Positions 1 through 5,985 are shown, counted from the first letter of the stretch. The stretch is 7,565 bases of DNA from an uncultured Eubacteriales bacterium (GCA_900557635.1 USTB01000036.1:1-7565), one strand, 5' to 3'. Notes: generated by a model from the sequence alone, not told the origin. Numbers and translations are program-made.

Positions 1-1076
1 TCGTCGGGGGTCGGCTCGCCCACCGTCACCGACTGGAATCTGCGCTCCAGTGCCGCATCCTTTTCGATGTGCTTGCGGTACTCCGCAATGGTCGTGGCGC
101 CGATGACCTGCATCTCGCCGCGCGCCAGTGCGGGCTTGATGATGTTGGCGGCATCCACGGCGCCCTCTGCGGCGCCCGCGCCGATGATGGTGTGAATTTC
201 ATCGATGAAGAGGATAATGTTCGGGTTCTTGGCGACCTCCGCCATCACGCCCTTCATACGCTCCTCAAACTCGCCGCGGTATTTTGCGCCGGCGATCATG
301 GACGAGATGTCCAGTGTGACCACCGATTTTCCCGCCAGTGTTTCCGGAACGGCGCCCTCGGCGATCTTCTGTGCCAGACCCTCGACCACTGCCGTTTTAC
401 CGACACCGGGCTCGCCGATCAGGCACGGGTTATTCTTGGTACGGCGGGACAGGATCTGGATGACCCGCTCGGTCTCGGTCTCTCTGCCGATGATGGGGTC
501 GATCTTTCCGTCCTTTGCCAGCTGGGTCAGATCTCTGCCGTACTGCTGTAATGTCGGACAGCTTGCCAGATTGCCCGATACCTTCTGCCGTGCGCCGCCC
601 TGTGCGCCTTTTTGCGCGCCCTCGGGTGCGCTCTCGCCCGAAAGCTCACGGAAGAAGTCGAGCACGTCGGCGGTCAGCTCGGGCGCGTTGACATTCTGCT
701 GACGCAGGAGCTTGACGCCCACGCAGTCCGGCTCGTCCAGAAGGGCAAGCAGGATATGCTCGGTGCCGATATAATTCTGACCGTACTGCGCCGCCTCCAG
801 CGCGGACGATTCGATGATATGCTTGGTGCGGGGCGTCATGTCGCCCGGACCGACGTCGGTGCGGCTTCCCACGCCCGCGAAATCCGCGATCAGTTCACGA
901 GTGCGCTCCATGGTCACGCCGCGTCTTTGCAGGAGACGCGATGCCACGCCGTCCTCCTCGGCAAGCAGACCCAAAAGAATGTGCTCGGAGCCGATGTAGG
1001 TGTGACCCATCTCCCGTGCATAATACATGGAACGGTTCAGTGCGTTCTGTGCGGTTTGTGTCAATCTGTTCGCCAT
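1..1076 (-). CDS. clpC: ATP-dependent Clp protease ATP-binding subunit ClpC, N-terminal 358 residues (cut by left edge)
   Basis: AAA+ unfoldase that captures damaged or phosphoarginine-tagged proteins and threads them into the ClpP peptidase in the cytoplasm. The visible part holds two Clp N-domain repeats (about residues 1-140), a Gly/Ala-rich linker (about 145-165), then most of the first AAA+ module: Walker A GEPGVGKT at 221-228, Walker B IILFIDE near 287-293, and the conserved ALERRF segment near 342-347. Glu31 and Glu106, each in a (S/T)EHILL motif, sit where B. subtilis ClpC has its two phosphoarginine-docking glutamates. The middle domain, second AAA+ module and ClpP loop lie outside the window. 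The ATG at 1076 is preceded by AAAGGA (1086-1091) nine bases away. It is the last visible gene of the ctsR operon, 106 bases after mcsB. The N domain, linker and context favour ClpC over ClpB or ClpA. Confidence 0.96.
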   Translation of the reverse strand, partial: MANRLTQTAQNALNRSMYYAREMGHTYIGSEHILLGLLAEEDGVASRLLQRRGVTMERTRELIADFAGVGSRTDVGPGDMTPRTKHIIESSALEAAQYGQNYIGTEHILLALLDEPDCVGVKLLRQQNVNAPELTADVLDFFRELSGESAPEGAQKGAQGGARQKVSGNLASCPTLQQYGRDLTQLAKDGKIDPIIGRETETERVIQILSRRTKNNPCLIGEPGVGKTAVVEGLAQKIAEGAVPETLAGKSVVTLDISSMIAGAKYRGEFEERMKGVMAEVAKNPNIILFIDEIHTIIGAGAAEGAVDAANIIKPALARGEMQVIGATTIAEYRKHIEKDAALERRFQSVTVGEPTPD

Positions 1077-1093
1077 AATTCATCATCCTTTCA

Positions 1094-1139
1094 CGAAAGC
1101 CGTCGTTGTGCTGTTTGTGTGCTGTCCGAACGGCTTTCG
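1094..1139 (-). other. Perfect 10-bp inverted repeat just ahead of the clpC ribosome binding site
   Basis: CGAAAGCCGT (1094-1103) pairs exactly with ACGGCTTTCG (1130-1139), leaving a 26-base loop that contains the direct repeat GTGCTGT twice (1108-1114 and 1119-1125). In the minus-strand mRNA the hairpin ends two bases before the clpC Shine-Dalgarno AAAGGA. No U-tract follows on either strand, so it does not look like an intrinsic terminator. An RNA-stability element, processing site or translational modulator between mcsB and clpC is possible, but that is inference. Confidence 0.6.
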
Positions 1140-1182
1140 GCTTGTAATCTTATCTTAATTATCGGTTGCGGGAGACAGGCAC

Positions 1183-2196
1183 TCAGACACCCGCCACCGC
1201 CTGCCGCACGGTCTGTGCGCGATAGGCGTCCCGCTCCGCATCCTCCATGGGACGTCCTGCCTCCACGGTCAGGTTGCCCGGCATGACGCGGATCATCAAT
1301 TCGCCCAGTTGCTCGTAGCTGTAATTCTGAATGTAGCCCAGCGCGATGCCCAGTCGCACATCGGCAAACAGCCGCATGAACTCCGAGGAGGAGAGCAACT
1401 GTGCATAGTGCAGAGTGCCGAAGGAACGCATGATGCGGTCACGCAGGGTATCCGCATTGTCCGAGCGCAGTTCGTTTCTGGACTTGCGCTCCAGAGAAAT
1501 GATCTGACGGATCACTTCCTCCAGCTTTGCGATGACCTCTTCCTCGGGCAGACCCATGGTGACCTGATTGGACACCTGATACAGAGCGCCTTCGGCTTCA
1601 CTGCCCTCGCCGTACAGACCGCGGATGGTCACGCCCAGCTTGGGGAGCTGAGACATCACACTGCGGAGCTTGCCCGTCATTTGCAGAGCGGGCAGGAAGA
1701 GCATGACCGACGCGCGCATGCCGCTGCCGAGATTGGTGGGGCACTGGGTGAGATACCCGAGCTTCTGATCGTAGGCGATGGGGAGCTTTGCCGAAAGCAG
1801 ATCGTCTACCGTGCAGGCGCGGCGGAAGGCTTCATTGAGCGCCAGACCCGGCAGGATGACCTGCTGACGGATGTGATCCTCCTCGCAGATCATGACCGAA
1901 CAGCTTCCGTCCTCCGAAAGCGCCAAGGCACGCGGCAAGCTGCCGCCCACAAATTCCGGACTCACGAAATGCTGTTCCATGTAGGCACGCGCCATCGGCG
2001 CCTCGATCTCGCGGAAATCCGTGAAGCTGAAATTGCTTCCCAGTGCGTTTTCCACTTTTTCCACGATCTCCCGCGCCGAGGCCTCGTCCAGTCGGTTCGT
2101 AAAGGGATAGCAGTCCAGATTCCGCGCAAAGCGGACACGGGAGCTTACCGCCACATCGTTTTCTTCGCCCTTTGTATTATACCAAGTGTTTTTCAT
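1183..2196 (-). CDS. mcsB: Protein arginine kinase McsB
   Basis: Phosphoguanidino-transferase-fold kinase that puts phosphate on arginine side chains of CtsR and of misfolded proteins, marking them for ClpC-ClpP. With the ATG at 2196 it is 337 residues. Visible signatures are the nucleotide-binding SSRVRFARN (18-26), EEDHIR (105-110), the catalytic cysteine in YLTQCPTNLG (Cys152), RGLYGEGSEA (192-201), and the C-terminal RDxxRA motif as RDAYRA (322-327), the known allosteric phosphoarginine pocket. It is about 25 residues shorter than the B. subtilis protein, mostly at the ends. A GTG at 2205, overlapping the mcsA stop as GTGA, would add three residues. I prefer the ATG because Clostridia homologues typically begin close to a WY pair, and GGTGAG lies just upstream. 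Either way translation is closely coupled to mcsA. Arginine and creatine kinases are excluded by context and motifs. Confidence 0.96.
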   Translation of the reverse strand: MKNTWYNTKGEENDVAVSSRVRFARNLDCYPFTNRLDEASAREIVEKVENALGSNFSFTDFREIEAPMARAYMEQHFVSPEFVGGSLPRALALSEDGSCSVMICEEDHIRQQVILPGLALNEAFRRACTVDDLLSAKLPIAYDQKLGYLTQCPTNLGSGMRASVMLFLPALQMTGKLRSVMSQLPKLGVTIRGLYGEGSEAEGALYQVSNQVTMGLPEEEVIAKLEEVIRQIISLERKSRNELRSDNADTLRDRIMRSFGTLHYAQLLSSSEFMRLFADVRLGIALGYIQNYSYEQLGELMIRVMPGNLTVEAGRPMEDAERDAYRAQTVRQAVAGV

Positions 2197-2201
2197 AGCA
2201 C

Positions 2202-2738
2202 TCACCGACCTTCCTTTCCGTTTTCCAGCTCGCGGATCTCATCCCGCAGGCGCGCCGCCTCTTCAAAGTTCTGATCGCGCACCGCCTGATCCATTTCCCG
2301 TTTCAGGGCAGAGAGCTTTTTCTTCTCTTCCTTTTCTTCTTTCTTTTCCTCCTTGGCGTCTACCGTGTCGGAGGCGGTCAGCCTGTCCGCAGGATGTCTG
2401 CCCACGTGTGCGGCTCTGCCGTGAATGGACTGCACCGTGGACTCCAATTCGTCACGGAACACATCGTAGCATTTGGCACAGCCGACCTTGCCGCTCTCCC
2501 GCAGGTCACGCCACGTCGAACCGCAAAGGGTGCATGCCTTGACCGTGGAGCCGCGCAATGCGTTGTGGGACTTCGGTGTGAACAGCGAACCGAGCAAATT
2601 GCCGAAATCCATGTAATCACGGGACGCCTTCAGCTTTTCGTAGCAAGCGGGGCAAAGCGCCTGTTCGCTCTTCTTTCCGTTGATATTCTGGCTGAGATAA
2701 ACCGTTGCCTGATTCTTTTTACAATTGGTGCATAGCAT
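2202..2738 (-). CDS. mcsA: McsA, zinc-binding activator of the McsB arginine kinase
   Basis: Cytoplasmic adaptor that binds and activates McsB and takes part in CtsR control. The 178-residue protein has four CxxC pairs (Cys3/6, 29/32, 69/72, 87/90), the expected two treble-clef-like zinc sites. A highly charged Lys/Glu linker follows (about 128-141), then a C-terminal UVR domain (about 142-176) with the QxxFEEAARLRDEI pattern that is also found in UvrB and UvrC. The ATG at 2738 has AAAGGAAG (2747-2754) eight bases upstream. It follows ctsR by 34 bases and ends six bases before the mcsB ATG. Length and architecture match the Bacillus family well. The linker DNA is an unusually long pure pyrimidine run on the plus strand. 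Confidence 0.95.
   Translation of the reverse strand: MLCTNCKKNQATVYLSQNINGKKSEQALCPACYEKLKASRDYMDFGNLLGSLFTPKSHNALRGSTVKACTLCGSTWRDLRESGKVGCAKCYDVFRDELESTVQSIHGRAAHVGRHPADRLTASDTVDAKEEKKEEKEEKKKLSALKREMDQAVRDQNFEEAARLRDEIRELENGKEGR
2316..2354. repeat. 39-base uninterrupted pyrimidine tract inside mcsA
   Basis: Every base from 2316 to 2354 on the plus strand is C or T. On the coding strand this is an all-purine stretch of GAA/GAG/AAG/AAA codons for the Lys/Glu-rich linker of McsA. It is low-complexity sequence explained by coding content. Confidence 0.85.
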
Positions 2739-2772
2739 AAAGCATACTTCCTTTCTCTGTCCGATTTCTATT

Positions 2773-3201
2773 TTACTCCATGACCGACAGAATAATCTGT
2801 CGCATCATGTCGGCGCGTTTCTTTTTTTCTTCGGTGCATGAGAGCAGTGCGGAGCAGAGCCGCGCTTCCCGCTTGGTGAGATACCCTTCACCGAACAAAT
2901 TTCGGATATATGCGCCGCAGGTCGCATCGTCCATTTCCTCGCCGATGGACTGGAGCACGTGCATGAGGTAGGTGTTCTTGTCCATGGCACGCCTCGTGAT
3001 GCGGACGTACCCGCCGCCGCCCCGTCGGCTCTCAATAATGTAACCGCGTTCCGGCGTGAAGCGGGAGGTAATGACATAATTGATTTGGCTGGGAACGCAT
3101 CCGAGCTGACCGGCAAGGTCATTGCGGCGGAACTCCATGTGCCCGTTCCCTTCGTTGAGCATTTGCTCGATCATATTGGCAATCGCATCGCTGATCAACA
3201 T
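2773..3201 (-). CDS. ctsR: CtsR, transcriptional repressor of class III stress genes
   Basis: Dimeric winged-helix repressor that binds tandem RGTCAAA heptads ahead of clp genes and lets go on heat or protein-damage stress. From the ATG at 3201 it is 142 residues. The helix-turn-helix spans about 22-48, including the conserved CVPSQINYVI, and the glycine-rich wing ESRRGGGGYVRI covers about 57-68. Arg60 directly before the four glycines corresponds to the residue McsB phosphorylates in Geobacillus (Arg62 there). The C-terminal four-helix domain (about 72-142) carries EGYLTKREARL. A GTG at 3210 would add three residues, but it lies inside the ribosome binding site AAGAGGTG, which is six bases from the ATG. 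The ATG form also lines up with the B. subtilis N terminus at ISD. It heads the operon and its own operators flank the promoter, so autoregulation is expected. Confidence 0.96.
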   Translation of the reverse strand: MLISDAIANMIEQMLNEGNGHMEFRRNDLAGQLGCVPSQINYVITSRFTPERGYIIESRRGGGGYVRITRRAMDKNTYLMHVLQSIGEEMDDATCGAYIRNLFGEGYLTKREARLCSALLSCTEEKKKRADMMRQIILSVME

Positions 3202-3207
3202 ATCAGA

Positions 3208-3215
3208 CACCTCTT
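3208..3215 (-). promoter_or_regulatory. ctsR ribosome binding site (decides the start)
   Basis: AAGAGGTG on the minus strand, six bases before the ATG at 3201. The alternative GTG start at 3210 is part of this motif, which argues against it. Confidence 0.75.
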
Positions 3216-3217
3216 TG

Positions 3218-3234
3218 TTTGACTTTCCTTGACC
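3218..3234 (-). promoter_or_regulatory. CtsR operator downstream of the ctsR -10 box
   Basis: On the minus strand this reads GGTCAAG-GAA-AGTCAAA, matching the CtsR consensus of two RGTCAAA heptads separated by three bases (NAN), with one mismatch in the first heptad. It begins about 12 bases downstream of the -10 hexamer, in the early transcribed region, so bound CtsR would block initiation or promoter escape. Confidence 0.85.
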
Positions 3235-3246
3235 TTTTGTGCCTTT

Positions 3247-3275
3247 AGTATACCTCTTTTGTCAGGGAAAGTCAA
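3247..3275 (-). promoter_or_regulatory. Sigma-A-type promoter of the ctsR-mcsA-mcsB-clpC operon
   Basis: On the minus strand, -35 TTGACT (3270-3275) and -10 TATACT (3247-3252) are separated by exactly 17 bases. Each hexamer is one base off consensus. Transcription should begin near 3240, about 40 bases before the ctsR ATG. The -35 hexamer is itself the complement of a CtsR heptad. Confidence 0.87.
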
Positions 3276-3292
3276 AGTCAAAGAAAGTCAAA
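3260..3292 (+). promoter_or_regulatory. Upstream CtsR operator array, plus orientation, overlapping the -35
   Basis: A consensus-perfect operator AGTCAAA-GAA-AGTCAAA occupies 3276-3292 on the plus strand. Directly before it a second, weaker copy TGTCAGG-GAA-AGTCAAA occupies 3260-3276 and shares one base with the first. The heptad at 3270-3276 covers the -35 hexamer. No plus-strand gene lies downstream, so the array most likely acts on the ctsR promoter, together with the minus-strand operator at 3218-3234. Confidence 0.8.
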
Positions 3293-3340
3293 TAAAGAAA
3301 ATCGGAGCAAATGAAATGCGGTGGCGTCGGTTTTTCACAC

Positions 3341-3376
3341 AAAAATCTAACGAAATCTCATTATTTCACGATTTTT
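3341..3376 (-). terminator. Weak AT-rich hairpin, possible terminator of the cortex-lysis operon
   Basis: AAAAATC (3341-3347) pairs with GATTTTT (3370-3376), and inside it GAAAT (3352-3356) pairs with ATTTC (3363-3367), with small asymmetric bulges between. It lies 33 bases beyond the stop of the last gene of the operon. The T-run is part of the stem and there is no GC-rich core, so termination would be poor. It is the best candidate in the 198-base gap from 3211 to 3408. Apart from the ctsR control region, I see nothing else there. Confidence 0.3.
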
Positions 3377-3408
3377 CAAATTCTTTTCGCAGCGGGCTTC
3401 CGTTCGGG

Positions 3409-3945
3409 TCAGGAGCGGCGGTTCGGACTGGCATTATAGGAATCCGCCAGCCGATCCCACGTACTGCGATCCACCGTGCCCGTGACGGGAAGCCCGTGCA
3501 GACGCTGGAAGGTCTCGACGTTTTTTCGTGTTTCTTCATTATATTCGCCGTCCATGGAGGTCACAAGGATCTCGTCGATGTCCGCCGACAGGGTGTCCAA
3601 TATCACCTGAAGGATCAACACCAGATCAAGGCGCTCCCCGGGAGAGAGCACCCCTCCGACAAGCGCCCGCTCAAACGGAAGGATCGCCGTGCTTCGCTCG
3701 ATCTGCCGCAACAGGAGCAGATATTCCTCGGACATCACCTCAAATGTGGTCTGATCGGTTTCGCCGGTCACGGGCAGTCCCCGTGCGCGTTGATATGAGC
3801 GGACGGAATACGCCGTTTCGTCGTCGTATACGCCCGTGGGGTTGACCCGCGCGACTGCCTCGTCGACGCGGGAAATTGCCAAAAGCATGTTCTGCACCGC
3901 ATATACGGAATTGCGCGGATCGCTTTGAATGGAGCCGTTTGCCAT
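3409..3945 (-). CDS. Peptidoglycan-binding-domain protein, third gene of the split SleC-like operon
   Basis: A 178-residue protein made almost only of two peptidoglycan-binding-type repeats, at about 13-73 and 100-168. Each has the family pattern of a D/T-G-x-Y-x-x-x-T motif followed by an aromatic-Gln end: TGVYDDETAYSVRSYQ and DGEYNEETRKNVETFQ. After each comes a GLPVTG...D..T(F/W) segment. No signal peptide, membrane segment or catalytic domain is seen. The start at 3945 is set by GGGAGGAA five bases upstream. An in-frame ATG at 3975, overlapping the previous stop as ATGA, would add ten residues and could serve for re-initiation. It follows the cortex-lytic gene directly and its repeats resemble that protein's, so it probably binds cortex or cell-wall glycan next to it. 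The repeat type is confident, the cellular role is inferred. Confidence 0.85.
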   Translation of the reverse strand: MANGSIQSDPRNSVYAVQNMLLAISRVDEAVARVNPTGVYDDETAYSVRSYQRARGLPVTGETDQTTFEVMSEEYLLLLRQIERSTAILPFERALVGGVLSPGERLDLVLILQVILDTLSADIDEILVTSMDGEYNEETRKNVETFQRLHGLPVTGTVDRSTWDRLADSYNASPNRRS

Positions 3946-3950
3946 GGTTT

Positions 3951-3958
3951 TTCCTCCC
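3951..3958 (-). promoter_or_regulatory. Ribosome binding site setting the start of the 178-residue PG-binding protein
   Basis: GGGAGGAA on the minus strand, five bases before the ATG at 3945. The competing ATG at 3975 has no comparable motif, only a stop-start overlap with the gene before it. Confidence 0.7.
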
Positions 3959-3971
3959 GTTTCATGCGTGA

Positions 3972-5375
3972 TCATAAGTCGGTATTCAGAATAAAGCCGG
4001 GGAACTGCTCGGGCAGGACGTACACCCCTGCGCGCAGATTGTCGTATGCCTCGGCAATGACGAGCCATGTGGGCGCGCCCGCAATGCCCGTTTCGGGCAG
4101 ACCCGCCAAACGCTGTACGGCGCGCACCGCCTGACCGGTCTGCGCATCGTATACGCCTGTCACCTCCACGGCGGGGATCTCCGAATATATCTCGGAAAGC
4201 GCGAGAAGATAGGTCTGGAGCGCCGTGACGTCCTCCCCCTCCGAGCCGAGCAGGAGCGGCTGTCCGGGATAGGGGACGGCGGCATTCTGAAAACGGTCGG
4301 GCGGCAGGGAATTGATGAGCGACAGGTACACATCCACCATTTTATTATACGTTTCTCTCCCCACGATGCCGTCCACGGCAAGGCCGTAGCTTCGCTGAAA
4401 ATCCTCCACCGAGGCTCTTGTGGCGGGTCCGAAAATGCCGTCCAGTGCCACGGGCGACACCGTGTCCACAAATCTGCCGATGTAATTCAGATAGAACTGA
4501 ATCTGCCGCACATAGTCCCCCGTATCCCCCTCCTGTATGTATTCGGGGAGCGGCACTGCGATTTCTTCATAGACCAAGCCCTCGGAGTCCAGCTCGTTTA
4601 AGCGCTTTACGGCATCAAAAATGAAAATGATGCGGTACCACGTGGCTTTTCCCACGACCCCGTCGTCACTTAAGGAAAATATCCGTTGAAACGCCCGAAC
4701 CGCCGCCTCGGTTGCCTGCCCGTAAATGCCGTCCACCGGATAGATCTTCGGAATGAGGGGATAATTCTGAGAGATGCGGTTCAGTCGGGTTTGCACCAAT
4801 GTCACGCCGTTGGAGATACTGCCCAGACGCAGGGGAATGCCGGGATAGGACGGCGTGATATTGCGGATGGGCGCGTTTGTCACAAGCTCGATGTCGTTGC
4901 CGTAGTAGCGCTGTAAAATTTGCAGGGGACTGAGTCCCTGCTCCGCCAGCGGCACGGTCCCCCACTGGGACAGCCCGTCGCACACCGAGGTGGTGCCGTT
5001 GCAATACTGGGTGAAAAGCGGCTCCACCGTACCCGCGCGCCGCACGTAATTATTGAAGATTTCGTCCACGATCTGCGAAATGTTGGAAAAAATATCTCTG
5101 CCCTTCACAAAATACTGGTCGTATGCCGTATTGTTCGTGATGTCGAAATCGTAGCCCCGACTGCGGTAGTATTCGGTGTAGATGCGGTTGAGCGCGAAGC
5201 TGATCTGGGCGTAGATATTGGCGCGGAGGGCGTTTTCCGGCCATGTGGGATAGATCTCACTGGACGCCACGTTTTTGATGTAGTCCGGAAAGGAAACGGT
5301 CACGTTTTCGGCGGCAGCAGTCGGCGCGCCGAGATGCACCGTGACGGTTCTCGGGATAATCGGGGTCTGCGGCAT
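3972..5375 (-). CDS. SleC-like spore-cortex-lytic protein: SpoIID-like domain plus three peptidoglycan-binding repeats
   Basis: Probable lytic transglycosylase of the clostridial SleC family, which degrades spore cortex during germination. Residues 8-165 match the SleC core, with DYIKNVASSEIYPTWPENAL at 31-50, then FALNRIYTEYYRSRG and FDIT. This region is a divergent SpoIID fold, and Glu40 aligns with the SpoIID catalytic glutamate. Cys125 and Cys132 flank a loop before QWG, as in SleC. Three peptidoglycan-binding repeats follow at about 185-256, 281-355 and 376-445, with DGIYGQATEAAVRAFQ, DGIFGPATRASVEDFQ and TGVYDAQTGQAVRAVQ. The 467-residue protein has no signal peptide. It lacks the N-terminal region of C. 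difficile and C. perfringens SleC, which seems to be supplied by the gene before it. AAGGAGGT (5383-5390) lies seven bases before the ATG. Its stop overlaps an in-frame ATG of the next gene. Family is sure, enzymatic activity is inferred. Confidence 0.88.
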   Translation of the reverse strand: MPQTPIIPRTVTVHLGAPTAAAENVTVSFPDYIKNVASSEIYPTWPENALRANIYAQISFALNRIYTEYYRSRGYDFDITNNTAYDQYFVKGRDIFSNISQIVDEIFNNYVRRAGTVEPLFTQYCNGTTSVCDGLSQWGTVPLAEQGLSPLQILQRYYGNDIELVTNAPIRNITPSYPGIPLRLGSISNGVTLVQTRLNRISQNYPLIPKIYPVDGIYGQATEAAVRAFQRIFSLSDDGVVGKATWYRIIFIFDAVKRLNELDSEGLVYEEIAVPLPEYIQEGDTGDYVRQIQFYLNYIGRFVDTVSPVALDGIFGPATRASVEDFQRSYGLAVDGIVGRETYNKMVDVYLSLINSLPPDRFQNAAVPYPGQPLLLGSEGEDVTALQTYLLALSEIYSEIPAVEVTGVYDAQTGQAVRAVQRLAGLPETGIAGAPTWLVIAEAYDNLRAGVYVLPEQFPGFILNTDL

Positions 5376-5390
5376 GGCAGGTACCTCCTT

Positions 5391-5804
5391 TTATAGATTG
5401 GGCTGACGGTTCTCGTCAAAAAACACATCGTCCGGCGGGTTCTGAATGTCCGAGGAACCGTTGTTCCCGTATTCCAGAGGGATCATGGCGACCGGCTGTA
5501 CCGATGTGATTTTGGGATAGACCGGCACGTTGATGTCCTGTACGGAGTAATAACCGTCCTTCGAGGTGCGGATGCGGTACAGACTGCACGGCGCGCCGCC
5601 GTCCGGACGCTGCGACGCGGCGGTGGATGGCGTAGGGAGTCTCAATTCCCGCGTCAGACCGTTTCGGTCCGTTTTGAGGATCGCCACCGTTGCGCCGCTC
5701 TTCATTTCATAAACGTACACCAGCGCGTCCTCGATCGGGATGGCGCTGTCCGCCGTATACACACGCACAACCAGAGTGCCGTATTCCTGCTGAGATGTAT
5801 CCAT
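5391..5804 (-). CDS. Small beta-sandwich protein resembling the N-terminal domain of SleC
   Basis: A 137-residue protein with a carboxypeptidase-regulatory or CNA-B-like pattern: a strand GTLVVRVYTAD (9-19), IPIEDALVYVYE (22-33), a TDRNGLT turn (45-51), LRLPTPS, YRIRTSKDGYYSV (76-88) and MIPLEYG at the end of the fold. From memory of the family, the start of C. difficile SleC has the same order of motifs (rPIQNAVVNIY, G...LSLPAP, DGYEP, IPL), so this looks like that domain as a stand-alone gene. The last 25 residues are Asn/Pro/Asp-rich and probably disordered. GGGAGGAA (5811-5818) lies six bases before the ATG. An upstream ATG at 5909 in the same frame lacks this support. It is first in a three-gene operon and ends 15 bases before the lytic gene. 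It may act as pro-domain, chaperone or anchor for it. Confidence 0.75.
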   Translation of the reverse strand: MDTSQQEYGTLVVRVYTADSAIPIEDALVYVYEMKSGATVAILKTDRNGLTRELRLPTPSTAASQRPDGGAPCSLYRIRTSKDGYYSVQDINVPVYPKITSVQPVAMIPLEYGNNGSSDIQNPPDDVFFDENRQPNL

Positions 5805-5843
5805 GGTACTTTCCTCCCAAATTAACATATGCCCGCCTCTCCC

Positions 5844-5879
5844 GCCGCAGACGAAGTCTGCGGCAAAAAGGCGTTTTGC
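5844..5879 (-). other. Two adjoining hairpins in the leader of the SleC-like operon
   Basis: GCCGCAGAC (5844-5852) and GTCTGCGGC (5856-5864) form a perfect 9-bp stem with a three-base loop. GCAAAA (5863-5868) and TTTTGC (5874-5879) form a second 6-bp stem that shares bases 5863-5864, so the two compete at their junction. On the minus strand they stand 26 bases or more upstream of the ribosome binding site of the first gene. Neither is followed by a U-run, so terminator function is unlikely on either strand. Confidence 0.5.
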
Positions 5880-5885
5880 TAACAT

Positions 5886-5913
5886 TATCCTATGCACGGA
5901 TACCGCCAAACGT
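5886..5913 (-). promoter_or_regulatory. Possible sigma-K-like sporulation promoter of the SleC-like operon
   Basis: On the minus strand, CATAGGATA (5886-5894) fits the B. subtilis sigma-K -10 pattern CATANNNTA. An AC dinucleotide (5912-5913) sits exactly 17 bases upstream, as the short sigma-K -35 requires. A second CATANNNTA, CATATGTTA, occurs at 5823-5831 without an AC at the right distance. The pattern is short and can arise by chance, so this is only a candidate. No good sigma-A promoter is seen for the operon. Confidence 0.25.
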
Positions 5914-5951
5914 GAAAAACGCAGAAAACCGATCGATCATGCGTTTTCCTC

Positions 5952-5980
5952 TTGACAAGCGCGCAATTATTTGGTATACT
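5952..5980 (+). promoter_or_regulatory. Sigma-A promoter of the metal-uptake operon
   Basis: TTGACA (5952-5957, consensus -35) and TATACT (5975-5980, one base off the consensus -10) with a 17-base spacer. Transcription should begin near 5986-5988, inside the palindromic operator. This excludes the in-frame ATG at 5971, which is upstream of the start point, as the start of the first gene. Confidence 0.9.
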
Positions 5981-5985
5981 GCTAT

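Noticed and set aside
1094..1139. Reading the mcsB-clpC hairpin as an intrinsic terminator
   Set aside because: No T-run follows the stem on either strand, the loop is 26 bases long, and it would separate clpC from its conserved operon.
69..1286. Overlapping plus-strand frames opposite clpC
   Set aside because: The minus-strand ClpC reading is unmistakable over the whole stretch, and the plus frames have no motifs or ribosome binding sites of note.
1309..2274. Long plus-strand open frame (321 codons) opposite mcsB
   Set aside because: It is antisense to a gene with complete family motifs, has no recognisable domain, and its His/Gln/Arg-rich composition is typical of the reverse frame of a GC-rich gene.
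4920..5396. Plus-strand 158-codon frame opposite the SleC-like gene
   Set aside because: Antisense shadow of a gene with clear family match, with no domain of its own.
5844..5864. Reading the 9-bp GC-rich palindrome as a terminator
   Set aside because: On the minus strand it is followed by GGGAGAGG and on the plus strand by AAAAAGG, and no gene ends nearby on either strand.
5805..5909. N-terminal extension of the 137-residue SleC-domain protein to 5909
   Set aside because: A strong ribosome binding site serves the ATG at 5804, and the extension runs through the hairpins with no similarity to a signal peptide or to SleC.
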